DNA from: AP-15 sp963832875
Lineage (GTDB): Bacteria; Pseudomonadota; Alphaproteobacteria; ATCC43930; CGMCC-115725
Reading direction: 5' to 3'
NCBI GenBank assembly: GCA_963832875.1
Contig: CAWHWB010000002.1
Location: forward strand, 496,001 to 560,000
DNA: 64,000 nucleotides
Numbering within the stretch: position 1 is the stretch's first letter; the number at the start of each line of letters is the position of its first letter. A model generated the notes under the pieces. That model saw only the letters and a program-made list of their open reading frames with translations. It did not search any database and was not told the origin of the DNA. Shown here piece after piece: positions 33,106-41,930 of this stretch. A program made the translations under genes and the position numbers.

Positions 33106-34055
33106 TGGCAGAATCGATTGGCTTGATCGAACGGGCGGCGGCACTGCTGCGCCAGCGGGAGGCGGCAGAGACGGGATTGCCGCTGTCCCCGGCCTCGTCC
33201 CCGCCGGCTGCCCCCCCCCTGGCTGCGCCCGCAATCGCCCCGCATCCCGCCGCGCCTCGGCCTGATGCGCCCGGCGCGGGCCCGGAGCTGATCCTCGACC
33301 GCGGCCGACTCGCCGATTACGGCGTCCAGATTCCATCCTCGCAGCGATCGCGGACCGTCGAGGAGTTTCGCCTGGTCAAGCGCAACCTGATGGCCGCGTG
33401 GTCGCCGAGCAACGGGGTCCACGACCGGACGGAGAGCCGGTTGATCATGGTCACCAGCGCTCGCCCGGGCGAGGGCAAGACATTCGTGTCGCTGAACCTG
33501 GCGCTGGCGTTCGCCTCCGAGAGAGATGTGAAGGCGCTGCTCGTCGATGTCGACACGCATCACTCCAACTTGCGCACGATCCTTGGGATCCGGGGCGAAG
33601 CGGGGATCGTCGATGTCCTGGCCGGCGATCTCGATTTGACCGAGGTGCTGGTCCGCACCAGCAACCCGAACCTCTTGGTGCTGCCGTCGGGCCGCGGCGG
33701 ACCGCTGGTGCCCGAGCTGTTTTCGAGCAATCGGATGGCGGCGCTGATGGGCGAATTGACCCGGCGCTTTTCCGATCGCTTCATCATTCTCGATACCCCG
33801 CCCTGCATGGCGAGCAGTGATGCCGCCACGCTGGCCCCGCTGGTCAGCCAGACCGTGTTCGTCGTCGAGGCGCATCGCACCCAGCAGGAGGAGATCGAAG
33901 CCGGCCTGAGCATGCTCAGCTCCTGCCCCCGAATCAGCCTGCTGCTGAACAAGGGCGAGTTCGCGAGCGCTCATTTCGGCAATTACGGCTACGGTTATCA
34001 CTACCCGGGTGGCGAGGGCGATGAAGTGCGCTCGGATGCGCCGGCGCCGGCCTAA
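33105..34055 (+). CDS. XrtA-associated bacterial tyrosine autokinase (CpsD/CapB family)
   Basis: A 316-residue cytoplasmic P-loop ATPase. A Pro/Ala-rich N-terminal segment precedes the kinase domain: Walker A SARPGEGKT (about residues 119-127), Walker A' ALLVDVDTHH (about 146-155) and Walker B FIILDTPP. The C-terminus has the tyrosine cluster NYGYGYHYPGG, the expected autophosphorylation site. It cycles between oligomeric and phosphorylated states to control polymer export with the chain-length protein. ATG 33105 overlaps the preceding stop (TGATG). Confidence 0.92.
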   Translation: MAESIGLIERAAALLRQREAAETGLPLSPASSPPAAPPLAAPAIAPHPAAPRPDAPGAGPELILDRGRLADYGVQIPSSQRSRTVEEFRLVKRNLMAAWSPSNGVHDRTESRLIMVTSARPGEGKTFVSLNLALAFASERDVKALLVDVDTHHSNLRTILGIRGEAGIVDVLAGDLDLTEVLVRTSNPNLLVLPSGRGGPLVPELFSSNRMAALMGELTRRFSDRFIILDTPPCMASSDAATLAPLVSQTVFVVEAHRTQQEEIEAGLSMLSSCPRISLLLNKGEFASAHFGNYGYGYHYPGGEGDEVRSDAPAPA

Positions 34056-35883
34056 ACGCCCCGCGGGCGGGCCGTTGCGCAAGCGGCGTCATGGTCCGAC
34101 CCTCCTGCTCCTTGCCATTGCCGGTCTCACCCGTGCCGTGCCGGCCACGGCGCAGCCGACCACCGGCACCGCCCCGACCGGCACCACCCCGACCGGCACC
34201 ACCCCGACCGGCCTCGCTCCGACCGGCCTCGCTCCGACCGGTCTCGCGCCCAGCGGCCTCGTGCCCACCATTCTCCCGCCGGTGCCATCCGGGCCGTTCG
34301 GCCTGCCGAACCCGCTAACGCCGCCCAACGCGCTGCCCAACGGCATCGCTCCGGCAGCGGCCCAGCAGCCGGCGTATTCGCTGGCGCTGCCGTCGCCTGG
34401 CGCCGGGATCACCACGCTGCAGCAATACGACCCGAATGCGCCGGCGGTGCTGATCCAGCCGACCCTGTCCTTGGGCGAAACCCTGACCGACAACGTCTTT
34501 TACTCGTCGACCGATCGGACCGCGGCGGCGGAAACGCTGCTCATTCCCGGTGTCTCGGTTTCGGCGGATACGCCGCGACTGCAAGGGGTGATGACCGCCC
34601 AGATCCAGGGTGACGCCTACATACCAACCAGCACTCTGGACCAGCTGTTCGCCTCGCTTTACGCGAACGGCACCGCCACGATCCTGCCGGACCACTTGTT
34701 CGTCGACCTCCAAAGCAGCATCAGCCAAGGGTCGACACTGCCGGGTCTCGGTTTTATCAATCCGAGCCAATTGCCGCGCACCCAGCAGACCCAGATATTC
34801 ACCAATACGATCTCCCCGTATCTGAGGGAATCATATGACGGCAAGGTTGATTTCGAGCTGCGTTATCGGTTCGGCTCGACCAATTTCGGCGGTAATACTT
34901 TTACCTCGCCAACCTTGACGCCGGGCCAAACCAATCTCGCCAACGGGATCTTGAACGAAGGCACGTTCACCGCCGGGACCGGGCGGGATTTCGATCGCGC
35001 GCAGTCGCGGCTGACGATCGACGCTTCGAGCTTCAACTCGAGCTCGACCAGCCGCAACACGCAGTTCAGCTCGTATGACGATCTCCAATATCAGATCACG
35101 CCGGATATCGCGGCGCTGGGCCGGGTCGGCTATCAGAGCATCCACTACCCGCTCGCCCCGTCGGCGACGTTCGTCGGGCCGACTTGGCTGGTCGGCGGGC
35201 GGCTCACGCTCGGCCCCAACGGCAACTATATCAGCCTGGAATATGGCGTGCAGGAGGGCGTTCCCGGCTTCACCGGGTCCGCCCTCTATCAGCTGACGCC
35301 GACCATTACCGTGACCGCCAGCCTGGTGCAGGGGGTCAGTTCTCCGGCGGAATTCCTGCAATCCTCGCTGGCGACCTCGACGCTGAGCCCCTATGGCGGG
35401 ATCGTCAATCAGTCTACGGGACTGCCGACCAGCTTTTACGTGCCGGGTTCCGGTTTGACCAACGGCGTTTACCGCCAGCACCTGTTCAACGCCCAAATCA
35501 CCGACACGATCGGGCCGAACAGTTACGGGCTCTACGGTTATTACACCAATCAGACCTCGTTGACGCCGCCGATCACCGCGCCAACCACGAGCGAGGGCGC
35601 ATCCCTCTCCTGGAGCCGCGACATCAGGCCCGACCTCAACGGCTACACGTCGATCAGCTACGCCAACACGGCCAATGCCGTCAGCCCGACCACGCTGACC
35701 TCGGTCAGCAGCATCAGCAGCGTGTCTGCCAATATCGGCGTCAACTATCTGCTCAGCAGGAACTTGACTGGGTCGGTCCTCTATACCTTTACCTATGAAC
35801 CCAACGGCGGCGTGGTTGTTTCCGGGCACAGCGGCGACATTCTGGTCAACACGTTGCAGTTGCTGCTGACCAAGGCTTTCTGA
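34021..35883 (+). CDS. XrtA/PEP-CTERM-system outer-membrane beta-barrel protein (TIGR03016-like)
   Basis: A 620-residue exported protein. A basic N-terminus (KRPAGGPLRKRRH) and a signal core (TLLLLAIAGLTRAVPATA) are followed by a Pro/Thr/Gly/Leu low-complexity region encoded by a 15-bp tandem repeat, then a long series of alternating amphipathic beta strands (residues about 150-620) with aromatic girdle residues, ending in NTLQLLLTKAF, a C-terminal Phe typical of outer-membrane barrels. It occupies the TIGR03016 position in XrtA loci, where it is thought to take part in polymer passage. The start overlaps the kinase gene in another frame; ATG 34021 has GAGGG upstream, and GTG 34009 and ATG 34036 are alternatives. 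Confidence 0.85.
   Translation: MKCARMRRRRPKRPAGGPLRKRRHGPTLLLLAIAGLTRAVPATAQPTTGTAPTGTTPTGTTPTGLAPTGLAPTGLAPSGLVPTILPPVPSGPFGLPNPLTPPNALPNGIAPAAAQQPAYSLALPSPGAGITTLQQYDPNAPAVLIQPTLSLGETLTDNVFYSSTDRTAAAETLLIPGVSVSADTPRLQGVMTAQIQGDAYIPTSTLDQLFASLYANGTATILPDHLFVDLQSSISQGSTLPGLGFINPSQLPRTQQTQIFTNTISPYLRESYDGKVDFELRYRFGSTNFGGNTFTSPTLTPGQTNLANGILNEGTFTAGTGRDFDRAQSRLTIDASSFNSSSTSRNTQFSSYDDLQYQITPDIAALGRVGYQSIHYPLAPSATFVGPTWLVGGRLTLGPNGNYISLEYGVQEGVPGFTGSALYQLTPTITVTASLVQGVSSPAEFLQSSLATSTLSPYGGIVNQSTGLPTSFYVPGSGLTNGVYRQHLFNAQITDTIGPNSYGLYGYYTNQTSLTPPITAPTTSEGASLSWSRDIRPDLNGYTSISYANTANAVSPTTLTSVSSISSVSANIGVNYLLSRNLTGSVLYTFTYEPNGGVVVSGHSGDILVNTLQLLLTKAF
34162..34266 (+). repeat. Seven-copy 15-bp coding tandem repeat
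   Basis: Seven units of 15 bases (ACCGGCACCRCCCCG, then ACCGGCCTCGCTCCG and diverged copies) encode a P-T-G-(T/L)-(T/A) pentapeptide array just after the signal peptide of the outer-membrane protein. The last unit has diverged to PSGLV. Copy number changes would keep the frame, altering only linker length. Confidence 0.9.
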
Positions 35884-35887
35884 GCCG

Positions 35888-36880
35888 ATGTACACCGAAT
35901 TCTACAGGCTCGCCACCCGACCGTTCCAGCTGACGCCCGATGCCCGCTTCTTCTTTGAGAGCACCGTGCATCGGCAGGCCATGGCCTATATGGTCTATGG
36001 CCTGCATCACGCCGAGGGCTTCATCATCATCACCGGCGAAGTCGGGGCGGGAAAGACCATCCTCGTCGACAATCTCCTGGCGACGATTAGCGAGGACAGC
36101 TTTGTCACGGCAAAGATCGTGACCAGCCAACTGGGCGGCGACGATCTTCTCCACATGGTCGCCGCCGGTTTCGGAATCGCCAAGGAGGGGCTGGCGAAGG
36201 GAGCGCTGCTGCAGCGGATCAGCGATTTCGTGCTGGCCAAGCACCGCGACGGCAAGCGCGTGTTGTTGATCGTTGATGAGGCGCAGAACCTGTCCTTCGA
36301 GGCGCTGGAGGAACTTCGCATGCTGTCCAACATCGTCGTCGACAAGACGATGGCGTTGCAGAGCTTTCTGCTCGGCCAGCCGCAGTTCCGAGCGATCTTG
36401 GGCAGTCCGGGACTCGAGCAGCTGCGCCAGCGGGTGACAGCGGCCTATCATCTGGGCCCGCTCAACGAAGCCGAAACCAGATCCTATATCGAGCACCGCC
36501 TGCGCCGCGCCGACTGGAAGGATGACCCGCATTTCGCCGAATCGTCATTTCCGGTGATTTATCAGCACACCGCGGGGGTACCGCGGCGGATCAACACGCT
36601 GTGCTCGCGGCTGCTCCTCTACGGGTTTCTGGAGCAGCTCCACACTCTTTCCGCAGATGCGGTCGACAAGGTCGCCAACGATCTGCGCGGGGAGATATCG
36701 GTGGTGGCCGCTGATCCCGCCGCCGATGCATGGAGCAACGGAAAGGGAGGGCTGGCCGAGGCGCTCCCCGGGCTGCCCGAGCGCCTGGCGGTCCTCGAAC
36801 GCAGCGTCGACAGGCACGAGCGCCTGATCCGGCGGGCCATCGAGATTGCGGCGCATTACTTCCAGGGTGAACGGCAGTGA
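35888..36880 (+). CDS. XrtA-associated AAA ATPase (TIGR03015-like, ExeA family)
   Basis: A 330-residue cytoplasmic ATPase. Start YTEFYRLATRPFQLTPDARF is the family signature, followed by Walker A GEVGAGKT (residues 50-57), Walker B VLLIVDEAQNLSFEALEELR (about 118-137) and the sensor region LLGQPQFRAIL, and arginine-rich RRINTLCSRLLLYGF. A C-terminal coiled-coil-like segment ends the protein. Homologous to GspA/ExeA-type ATPases; the exact role in exosortase systems is unknown. It begins 4 bases after the outer-membrane gene. Confidence 0.92.
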   Translation: MYTEFYRLATRPFQLTPDARFFFESTVHRQAMAYMVYGLHHAEGFIIITGEVGAGKTILVDNLLATISEDSFVTAKIVTSQLGGDDLLHMVAAGFGIAKEGLAKGALLQRISDFVLAKHRDGKRVLLIVDEAQNLSFEALEELRMLSNIVVDKTMALQSFLLGQPQFRAILGSPGLEQLRQRVTAAYHLGPLNEAETRSYIEHRLRRADWKDDPHFAESSFPVIYQHTAGVPRRINTLCSRLLLYGFLEQLHTLSADAVDKVANDLRGEISVVAADPAADAWSNGKGGLAEALPGLPERLAVLERSVDRHERLIRRAIEIAAHYFQGERQ

Positions 36881-37857
36881 GCAATTCGGCGGATCCGCTC
36901 GCATTTGCGGCGGGTGGCGAGGTTCGGGCAGCTCCAGGGACGGACCTTGGCGCGGTGCGGGCCGGCCGCTGCGGCGCCGCCGGCGCCTTGACCATCGACG
37001 TCGAGGATTACTTCCAAGTCGAAGCCTTTGCCTCGTCGATCGATCGCGGGGATTGGGACCGGCTGCCCTCGCGGGTCGAACGCAACACCCATCGCATACT
37101 CGACATTCTCGCCGAGGCCGGGGCGCAGGCAACCTTTTTCACCTTGGGCTGCATCGCGCGACAGCATCCGGGGTTGCCCCGGCGCATCGTCGGCGAGGGT
37201 CACGAGTTGGCGAGCCACGGGACCGATCACGGCCGGGCCGATCACCAGTCGCCTGCCGCGTTCCGGGCCGATGTTCGGGATAGCAAGCAGATTCTCGAGG
37301 ATGCGGCGGGGGTCGCGGTCCGCGGCTATCGCGCTCCGACCTTTTCGATCGGTCGCGAAACCCTTTGGGCGCATGCGATCCTGGCCGAGGAAGGCTATTG
37401 TTACAGCTCGAGCGTCTATCCGGTCAGTCACGACCTCTATGGCAGCCCAGATGCTCCGCGTGCGGCCTTCGCGCCTTGCCCGGGAATGATCGAAATCCCG
37501 CTCACCGCGGTGCGGCTGATGGGGATCGACGTTCCGGCTTCGGGTGGCGGCTATTTCCGCCTCTATCCCTACCCGCTCACGCGATGGTTATTGACCCGCG
37601 CGCGCCGGGCCGAAGGGCGCCCGCCGATTTTTTACCTCCATCCTTGGGAGATTGATCCGGAGCAACCGCGTCAGCAGCGGGCGCCGTTGCGTTCGCGCTT
37701 TCGCCATTATCTCAATCTCGGTCGCACCGAGGCGCGGCTGCGGCGATTGCTCCGGAATTTCGAATGGACGCGAATGGACCGGTTGTTTCTGACCGCGGAG
37801 TCGGGACCGTTTCCACTGATCACGGCATGGACGGATCATCGCTCGCGGTCGCGGTAA
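36877..37857 (+). CDS. XrtA-system polysaccharide deacetylase (TIGR03006-like, NodB fold)
   Basis: A 326-residue carbohydrate esterase of family 4. The N-terminal 45 residues are variable; the NodB domain begins LTIDVEDYFQVEAFA with the metal-binding Asp/Glu, continues ATFFTLGCIARQHPGLPRRI, GHELASHGTDHGRADH (the metal-binding His-x4-His type motif), YRAPTFSIGRETLWAHAIL and FYLHPWEIDPEQPR, matching the XrtA-type family, which has a DVED start. It probably deacetylates GlcNAc-type units of the exopolysaccharide. The start overlaps the ATPase stop by 4 bases. Confidence 0.92.
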   Translation: MSNSADPLAFAAGGEVRAAPGTDLGAVRAGRCGAAGALTIDVEDYFQVEAFASSIDRGDWDRLPSRVERNTHRILDILAEAGAQATFFTLGCIARQHPGLPRRIVGEGHELASHGTDHGRADHQSPAAFRADVRDSKQILEDAAGVAVRGYRAPTFSIGRETLWAHAILAEEGYCYSSSVYPVSHDLYGSPDAPRAAFAPCPGMIEIPLTAVRLMGIDVPASGGGYFRLYPYPLTRWLLTRARRAEGRPPIFYLHPWEIDPEQPRQQRAPLRSRFRHYLNLGRTEARLRRLLRNFEWTRMDRLFLTAESGPFPLITAWTDHRSRSR

Positions 37858-38873
37858 GGCCGTTCCGCGCCGATGACGCCGGGCGCTGGGACGATTTCGT
37901 CCGCACTTGCGCCGCCGGCACCTTTTTTCACCTCTCGCCGTGGCGTCGGGTCATCGAACGCGCCTTTGGCCACCGCACGCATTATTTGTTGGCTGAGCGC
38001 GCCGGCGCGGTCACCGGCGTGCTGCCGCTCACCCACGTCAAATCGGCGCTGTTCGGTTCGTCGCTGATCTCGAACGCGTTCGCCGTTCATGGCGGCCCGA
38101 TCGGCGCGGATGAAGAGAGCCTGCGGGCGCTGGAGAGTGCTGCGGTGCTGCTGACGGACACGATCGGGGCGCCGGTGCTCGAATTACGCGGCCATTCGCA
38201 GAGCCGTGCCGACTGGCCGCAGAAATCGGGCCTGTACGCCACCTTCCGCCGGCCGATCGACCCCTCGGTCGCGGCCAATCTGAAAGCCGTCCCGCGCAAG
38301 CAGCGAGCGATGATCCGCAAGGGCATCGACAATGGGCTGCAATCGGAAATCGATGACGACGTCGATCGGCTGCATCGCGTTTACGCCGAAAGCGTCCGCA
38401 ATCTCGGAACGCCGGTGTTCGCCAAATCGTATTTTCGCATCCTGCTCGAGGAATTTGCCGGAAGCTGCGACGTCGTGACCGTAACCTCCGACGGCACGGC
38501 GGTGGCCTCTGTCCTCAATTTCTACTTTCGCGACGAGGTTTTGCCGTTTTACGGCGGCGGCGTCGGCGCGGCTCGCCGGCTGGCGGCCAACGACTTTATG
38601 TATTGGGAGGTCATGCGCCGGGCGTGCGAGCGAGGCTGCCGCGTGTTCGATTTCGGACGCAGCAAGCTCGGTACCGGCGCCTATGCGTTCAAAGGTCACT
38701 GGGGGTTCGAGCCGACACCGCTGGTCTATCAATTCCGGCTAGCGGCCGGCCGCCGACTGCCCGATCTGAACCCGCTCAATCCCAAGCTGCGGCTGCTGGT
38801 GGCCCTCTGGAAGCGATTGCCGCTGCCGCTCGCCAACCGGCTCGGCCCATCGATCGTCAAAGGAATCGGTTGA
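37827..38873 (+). CDS. XrtA-associated FemAB-like acetyltransferase-fold protein (TIGR03019-like)
   Basis: A 348-residue protein with the FemAB/GNAT fold. Recognised blocks: WDDFVRTCAAGTFFHLSPWR, IERAFGHRTHYLLAERAGAV, LPLTHVKSALFGSSLISNAF, KQRAMIRKGIDNGL, and the C-terminal ANDFMYWEVMRRACERGCRV and FDFGRSKLGTGAYAFKGHWG, which are highly characteristic of the XrtA-associated FemAB family. It may attach an amino acid or peptide to a sugar or lipid intermediate; unproven. ATG 37827 overlaps the deacetylase gene by 31 bases; an in-frame ATG at 37764 is unlikely. Confidence 0.9.
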   Translation: MDGSSLAVAVRPFRADDAGRWDDFVRTCAAGTFFHLSPWRRVIERAFGHRTHYLLAERAGAVTGVLPLTHVKSALFGSSLISNAFAVHGGPIGADEESLRALESAAVLLTDTIGAPVLELRGHSQSRADWPQKSGLYATFRRPIDPSVAANLKAVPRKQRAMIRKGIDNGLQSEIDDDVDRLHRVYAESVRNLGTPVFAKSYFRILLEEFAGSCDVVTVTSDGTAVASVLNFYFRDEVLPFYGGGVGAARRLAANDFMYWEVMRRACERGCRVFDFGRSKLGTGAYAFKGHWGFEPTPLVYQFRLAAGRRLPDLNPLNPKLRLLVALWKRLPLPLANRLGPSIVKGIG

Positions 38874-38875
38874 AC

Positions 38876-40525
38876 ATGGCTTTGGCGCCGCGCTCGGGCG
38901 TTCCGCACCATCGGACAGCGCCGTCGGCCGCACCTCTCACCGCCGCCGATGCCCGGCCGATCGGTCTGGCGTCGCCGGCCTATGGATGGTGGACGGCGCT
39001 GGCTCTAATCGGGTCGGCGAGCCTCGTCTTTGGCCTTGTTTTCGGTCACGACATGGCCAACGCGGTGCGGGTGTGGATCGGCTCCACCGCCTACAATCAC
39101 TGTTTTCTGATCCTGCCCCTCGTCGGGTTTCTGTTGTGGGAGCGGCGAGCGACGATCGCCGCCGCGTCGCCCACGCCAGCGTTCTGGCCGCTGGTGCTGA
39201 TGCCGTTGCTGTCGGGCGTCTGGCTCGTCGCCGCAATTCTCGACGTCAACGAGGGCCGACAACTGGCGGTCGTCGCGATGTTCGAAATCGTACTGCTGGT
39301 GGCGCTCGGCCCTCAGCTGTTCCGCAGGTTATTGGCGCCGCTGCTGTTCTTGTTCTTTTTGGTGCCGACCGGCGCGTTTCTCGTGCCCTCGTTGCAGACG
39401 ATCACCGCCAACATCACGGTCGCCGGGCTGCATGCTCTGCACATCCCGGTGTTTTCCGACGGCTATATGATCGAAATCCCCGAAGGCAGCTTCGAGATCG
39501 CCGAAGCCTGCGCCGGTCTGCGGTTTCTGATCGCCTCGACCGTGTTCGGCTGCTTTTTTGCCGTGGTCATGTACCGCAGCTGGCTGCGCCGCGCGCTGTT
39601 CATCGCCCTGTCGCTGGCCGTGCCGATCGGCGCCAACGGCATGCGCGCCCTGGGGATCATCTACCTGGCGCATCTTGAAGGGAGCGCCACTGCCGTCGAG
39701 GCCGACCATGTTCTCTATGGCTGGCTGTTCTTCTCACTGGTGATCCTGCTGCTGATCGCGATCGGCATGGCCTTTGTCGAAAAAGGCGAGAGGCCCCCGC
39801 CGCCGCCTCTAAGCTTCGCGACACCCCCGGCGCCGCGTCGGTTCACCCTGGCGGTTCCGGCGGCGGTGCTGCTTGCGGTCGCCGGGCCGGCCTACGCAGC
39901 CCAGCTGGACAGCTGGTTCTCGTCCTCGGCGCTGCCGCCGGCCGGCAGCCCGGCGGTCGCTGCCCCGTGGCGGGTGGTGACCGGTTCGGGGGTGAACTGG
40001 CGGCCGCTGGTGCACGGCGCCGATCGTCGGGTTCTGCAGAGCTTTGCCGCACCCGGTTCCGGCGTCGTCGTCCGCTATGTCGCGCTCTACCGCCTGCGCG
40101 CAGTCGGCAACGCGCTGACCAACACCGACAATCGCATCGCCGACGATCATATCTGGCGGGTGGCGCGACAAGGACCGGCCGAGGTGTCGGTTGATGGCGC
40201 CGAGGTCCGGGTGACCAGCACCGAAATCCTTCACGGGCCCTACCGTCGGCTGGTGTGGTCGTTCTATTTCGTCGACGGAAAAATCGCCGCCGGGCTGTTG
40301 CGGACCAAGCTGCTGCAGGCCCGTGCGGTGTTGTTGCGGCGCTCGCCGCTGGCCGCCTTTGTCGCCGTGTCGGCGAGCATGGACGATCCCGACGACCGTG
40401 CCGAGAATCAGCTGCGCCGCTTTCTTCGGGCCAGCGAGCCCTTGCCCCTATATCTGGAGAAACCGGCCCGGAACAACGACCCTGGCGCCGGTGCGGTCAA
40501 GGCCAAACCGGCGCCGGCCGGGTAA
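38876..40525 (+). CDS. xrtA: Exosortase A fused to an EpsI domain
   Basis: A 549-residue polytopic membrane protein. The first 320 residues are exosortase A: about eight membrane helices, with the transpeptidase-like catalytic residues Cys212 in EIAEACAGLRFLIAS, Arg257 in NGMRALGIIYLAH and His278 in DHVLYGW. Exosortases cleave the PEP-CTERM tail of exported proteins and probably join them to an extracellular glycopolymer. After a short linker and one more membrane helix (TLAVPAAVLLAVAGPAYA) comes a periplasmic EpsI domain (WRVVTGSGVNWRPLVHGADR, VALYRLRAVGNALTNTDNRI, GPYRRLVWSFYFVDGKIAAG, LLRTKLLQARAVLL). The two domains are often separate genes; here they are one. ATG 38876 follows the FemAB stop by 2 bases. 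Last gene of the operon. Confidence 0.93.
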   Translation: MALAPRSGVPHHRTAPSAAPLTAADARPIGLASPAYGWWTALALIGSASLVFGLVFGHDMANAVRVWIGSTAYNHCFLILPLVGFLLWERRATIAAASPTPAFWPLVLMPLLSGVWLVAAILDVNEGRQLAVVAMFEIVLLVALGPQLFRRLLAPLLFLFFLVPTGAFLVPSLQTITANITVAGLHALHIPVFSDGYMIEIPEGSFEIAEACAGLRFLIASTVFGCFFAVVMYRSWLRRALFIALSLAVPIGANGMRALGIIYLAHLEGSATAVEADHVLYGWLFFSLVILLLIAIGMAFVEKGERPPPPPLSFATPPAPRRFTLAVPAAVLLAVAGPAYAAQLDSWFSSSALPPAGSPAVAAPWRVVTGSGVNWRPLVHGADRRVLQSFAAPGSGVVVRYVALYRLRAVGNALTNTDNRIADDHIWRVARQGPAEVSVDGAEVRVTSTEILHGPYRRLVWSFYFVDGKIAAGLLRTKLLQARAVLLRRSPLAAFVAVSASMDDPDDRAENQLRRFLRASEPLPLYLEKPARNNDPGAGAVKAKPAPAG

Positions 40526-40661
40526 GGTCGGCTGCAATTTTTCGCGCAAACGCCGCCGCGCCTTGGCGATCGGCGATCGCGGGTGGTCGACGGCTGATCC
40601 GAAGGGCGCCGGCCTAGTCTACCAGCTTGTGTGAGAATTCCGCGTTAGATTAGAAGCGCAT

Positions 40662-41930
40662 TCAGGTGAGCGGGGTGGTGTCGCCGGTGATCAGCCGCGC
40701 GCCGCGGCCGTAAGTCAGCCAGGCCCAGGCCCAATTCAGAAAAACCGCGACGCGATTGCGGAACCCGATCAGAAAAAAGATGTGGACCACGCCCCACAGC
40801 ACCCAGGCCATCCCGCCGGTGAGTTTGACCCGGCCGAGATCGGCGATCGCCGAGTGGCGGCCGATAGTCGCGAGCATGCCCTGATCCCTATAGCGGAACG
40901 GCGACGGCGCCTCGCCGCGAAGCCGCGCGGCGATCAACGCGGCGACGTATTTCCCCTGCTGCTCGGCAACCGGAGCGACGCCGGGCAATGGTTCGCCGCC
41001 GGCTCCGACGGCGAGGGCGGCGTCGCCGATGACGAACACCTCCGGGCGGCCTGGCGCCGAGAGGTCGGCGGCGACCGCGACCCGGCCGCCTTTCGCGCTC
41101 GGCAGGTCGAGCCAATGCGCCACCGGGGTCGCCTCGACGCCGGCGCACCAGATCACGTTCGCGGCCTCGATGTGCCGCCCTTTGGCAGTCACCCCGCTCT
41201 CGTCGATCGCCTCGATCGCGGTGTCGACCCGCACTTCGACCCCCATCCGCTCGAGCGAGCGTCGCGCGAAAGCCGAGAGCCTGGGCGGAAAACCCGCCAG
41301 CACCGTCGGCCCGGCTTCAACCAGGAGGATGCGGGCGGTCTGCGGGTTGATGTGGCGGAAGTCGCGCGACAGGGTGGAATGGGCGAGTTCGGCCAGCGCC
41401 CCCGCCATCTCGACCCCGGTCGGGCCCGCGCCGACCAGGACGAAGGTCAAGAGGCGCCGGTGCCGGGCCGGGTCGGTCACCATCTCGGCCTCTTCGAAGG
41501 CGAGCAGCACGCGGCGCCGGATCAAGGTCGCATCATCGACCGATTTGAGGCCCGGGGCCACGCGCGGCCAATCGGGATGGCCGAAATAGGCGTATTGCGA
41601 CCCGGTTGCGAGCACGAGCCAATCGTAGCTTTGCCCGGGACCGATGCGGGTTTCGACCCGACGCGCCGCCGGATCGATGCCTGTCACTTCGTCTAGCAGC
41701 ACCGTCGCGTTCTGCTGGCGGCGCAGCACCCCCCGGATCGGCGCAGCGATATCTTCCGCCGACAGCGCCGCGGTTGCGACCTGATAGAGCAGCGGCTGAA
41801 ACAGGTGATAATTGTGGCGGTCGATCACCGTCACCTCGACCGGCGCCTGCGCCAGACCGCGGGCAGCGGCGAGCCCGCCGAATCCGGCGCCGACGATGAC
41901 CACCCGTGCTCGGGGACTGGTTGCGGCCAT
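40662..41930 (-). CDS. Type II NADH dehydrogenase (NDH-2) family FAD oxidoreductase
   Basis: A 422-residue flavoprotein. N-terminal FAD-binding motif VVIVGAGFGGLAAARGL (residues about 10-26), second dinucleotide motif VLVGAGPTGVEMAGALAELA (about 165-184), FVIGDAAL in the FAD-contacting C-terminal part, and the NDH-2 segment AVAEQQGKYVAALI. A hydrophobic C-terminal helix (GVVHIFFLIGFRNRVAVFLN) anchors it to the membrane, as in non-proton-pumping NDH-2. It passes electrons from NADH to quinone; other members of the same family use other donors. Confidence 0.9.
   Translation of the reverse strand: MAATSPRARVVIVGAGFGGLAAARGLAQAPVEVTVIDRHNYHLFQPLLYQVATAALSAEDIAAPIRGVLRRQQNATVLLDEVTGIDPAARRVETRIGPGQSYDWLVLATGSQYAYFGHPDWPRVAPGLKSVDDATLIRRRVLLAFEEAEMVTDPARHRRLLTFVLVGAGPTGVEMAGALAELAHSTLSRDFRHINPQTARILLVEAGPTVLAGFPPRLSAFARRSLERMGVEVRVDTAIEAIDESGVTAKGRHIEAANVIWCAGVEATPVAHWLDLPSAKGGRVAVAADLSAPGRPEVFVIGDAALAVGAGGEPLPGVAPVAEQQGKYVAALIAARLRGEAPSPFRYRDQGMLATIGRHSAIADLGRVKLTGGMAWVLWGVVHIFFLIGFRNRVAVFLNWAWAWLTYGRGARLITGDTTPLT

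Noticed and set aside
34162..34266. Short regular repeats as a possible CRISPR array
   Set aside because: Units are contiguous 15-mers without spacers and lie inside a coding frame.
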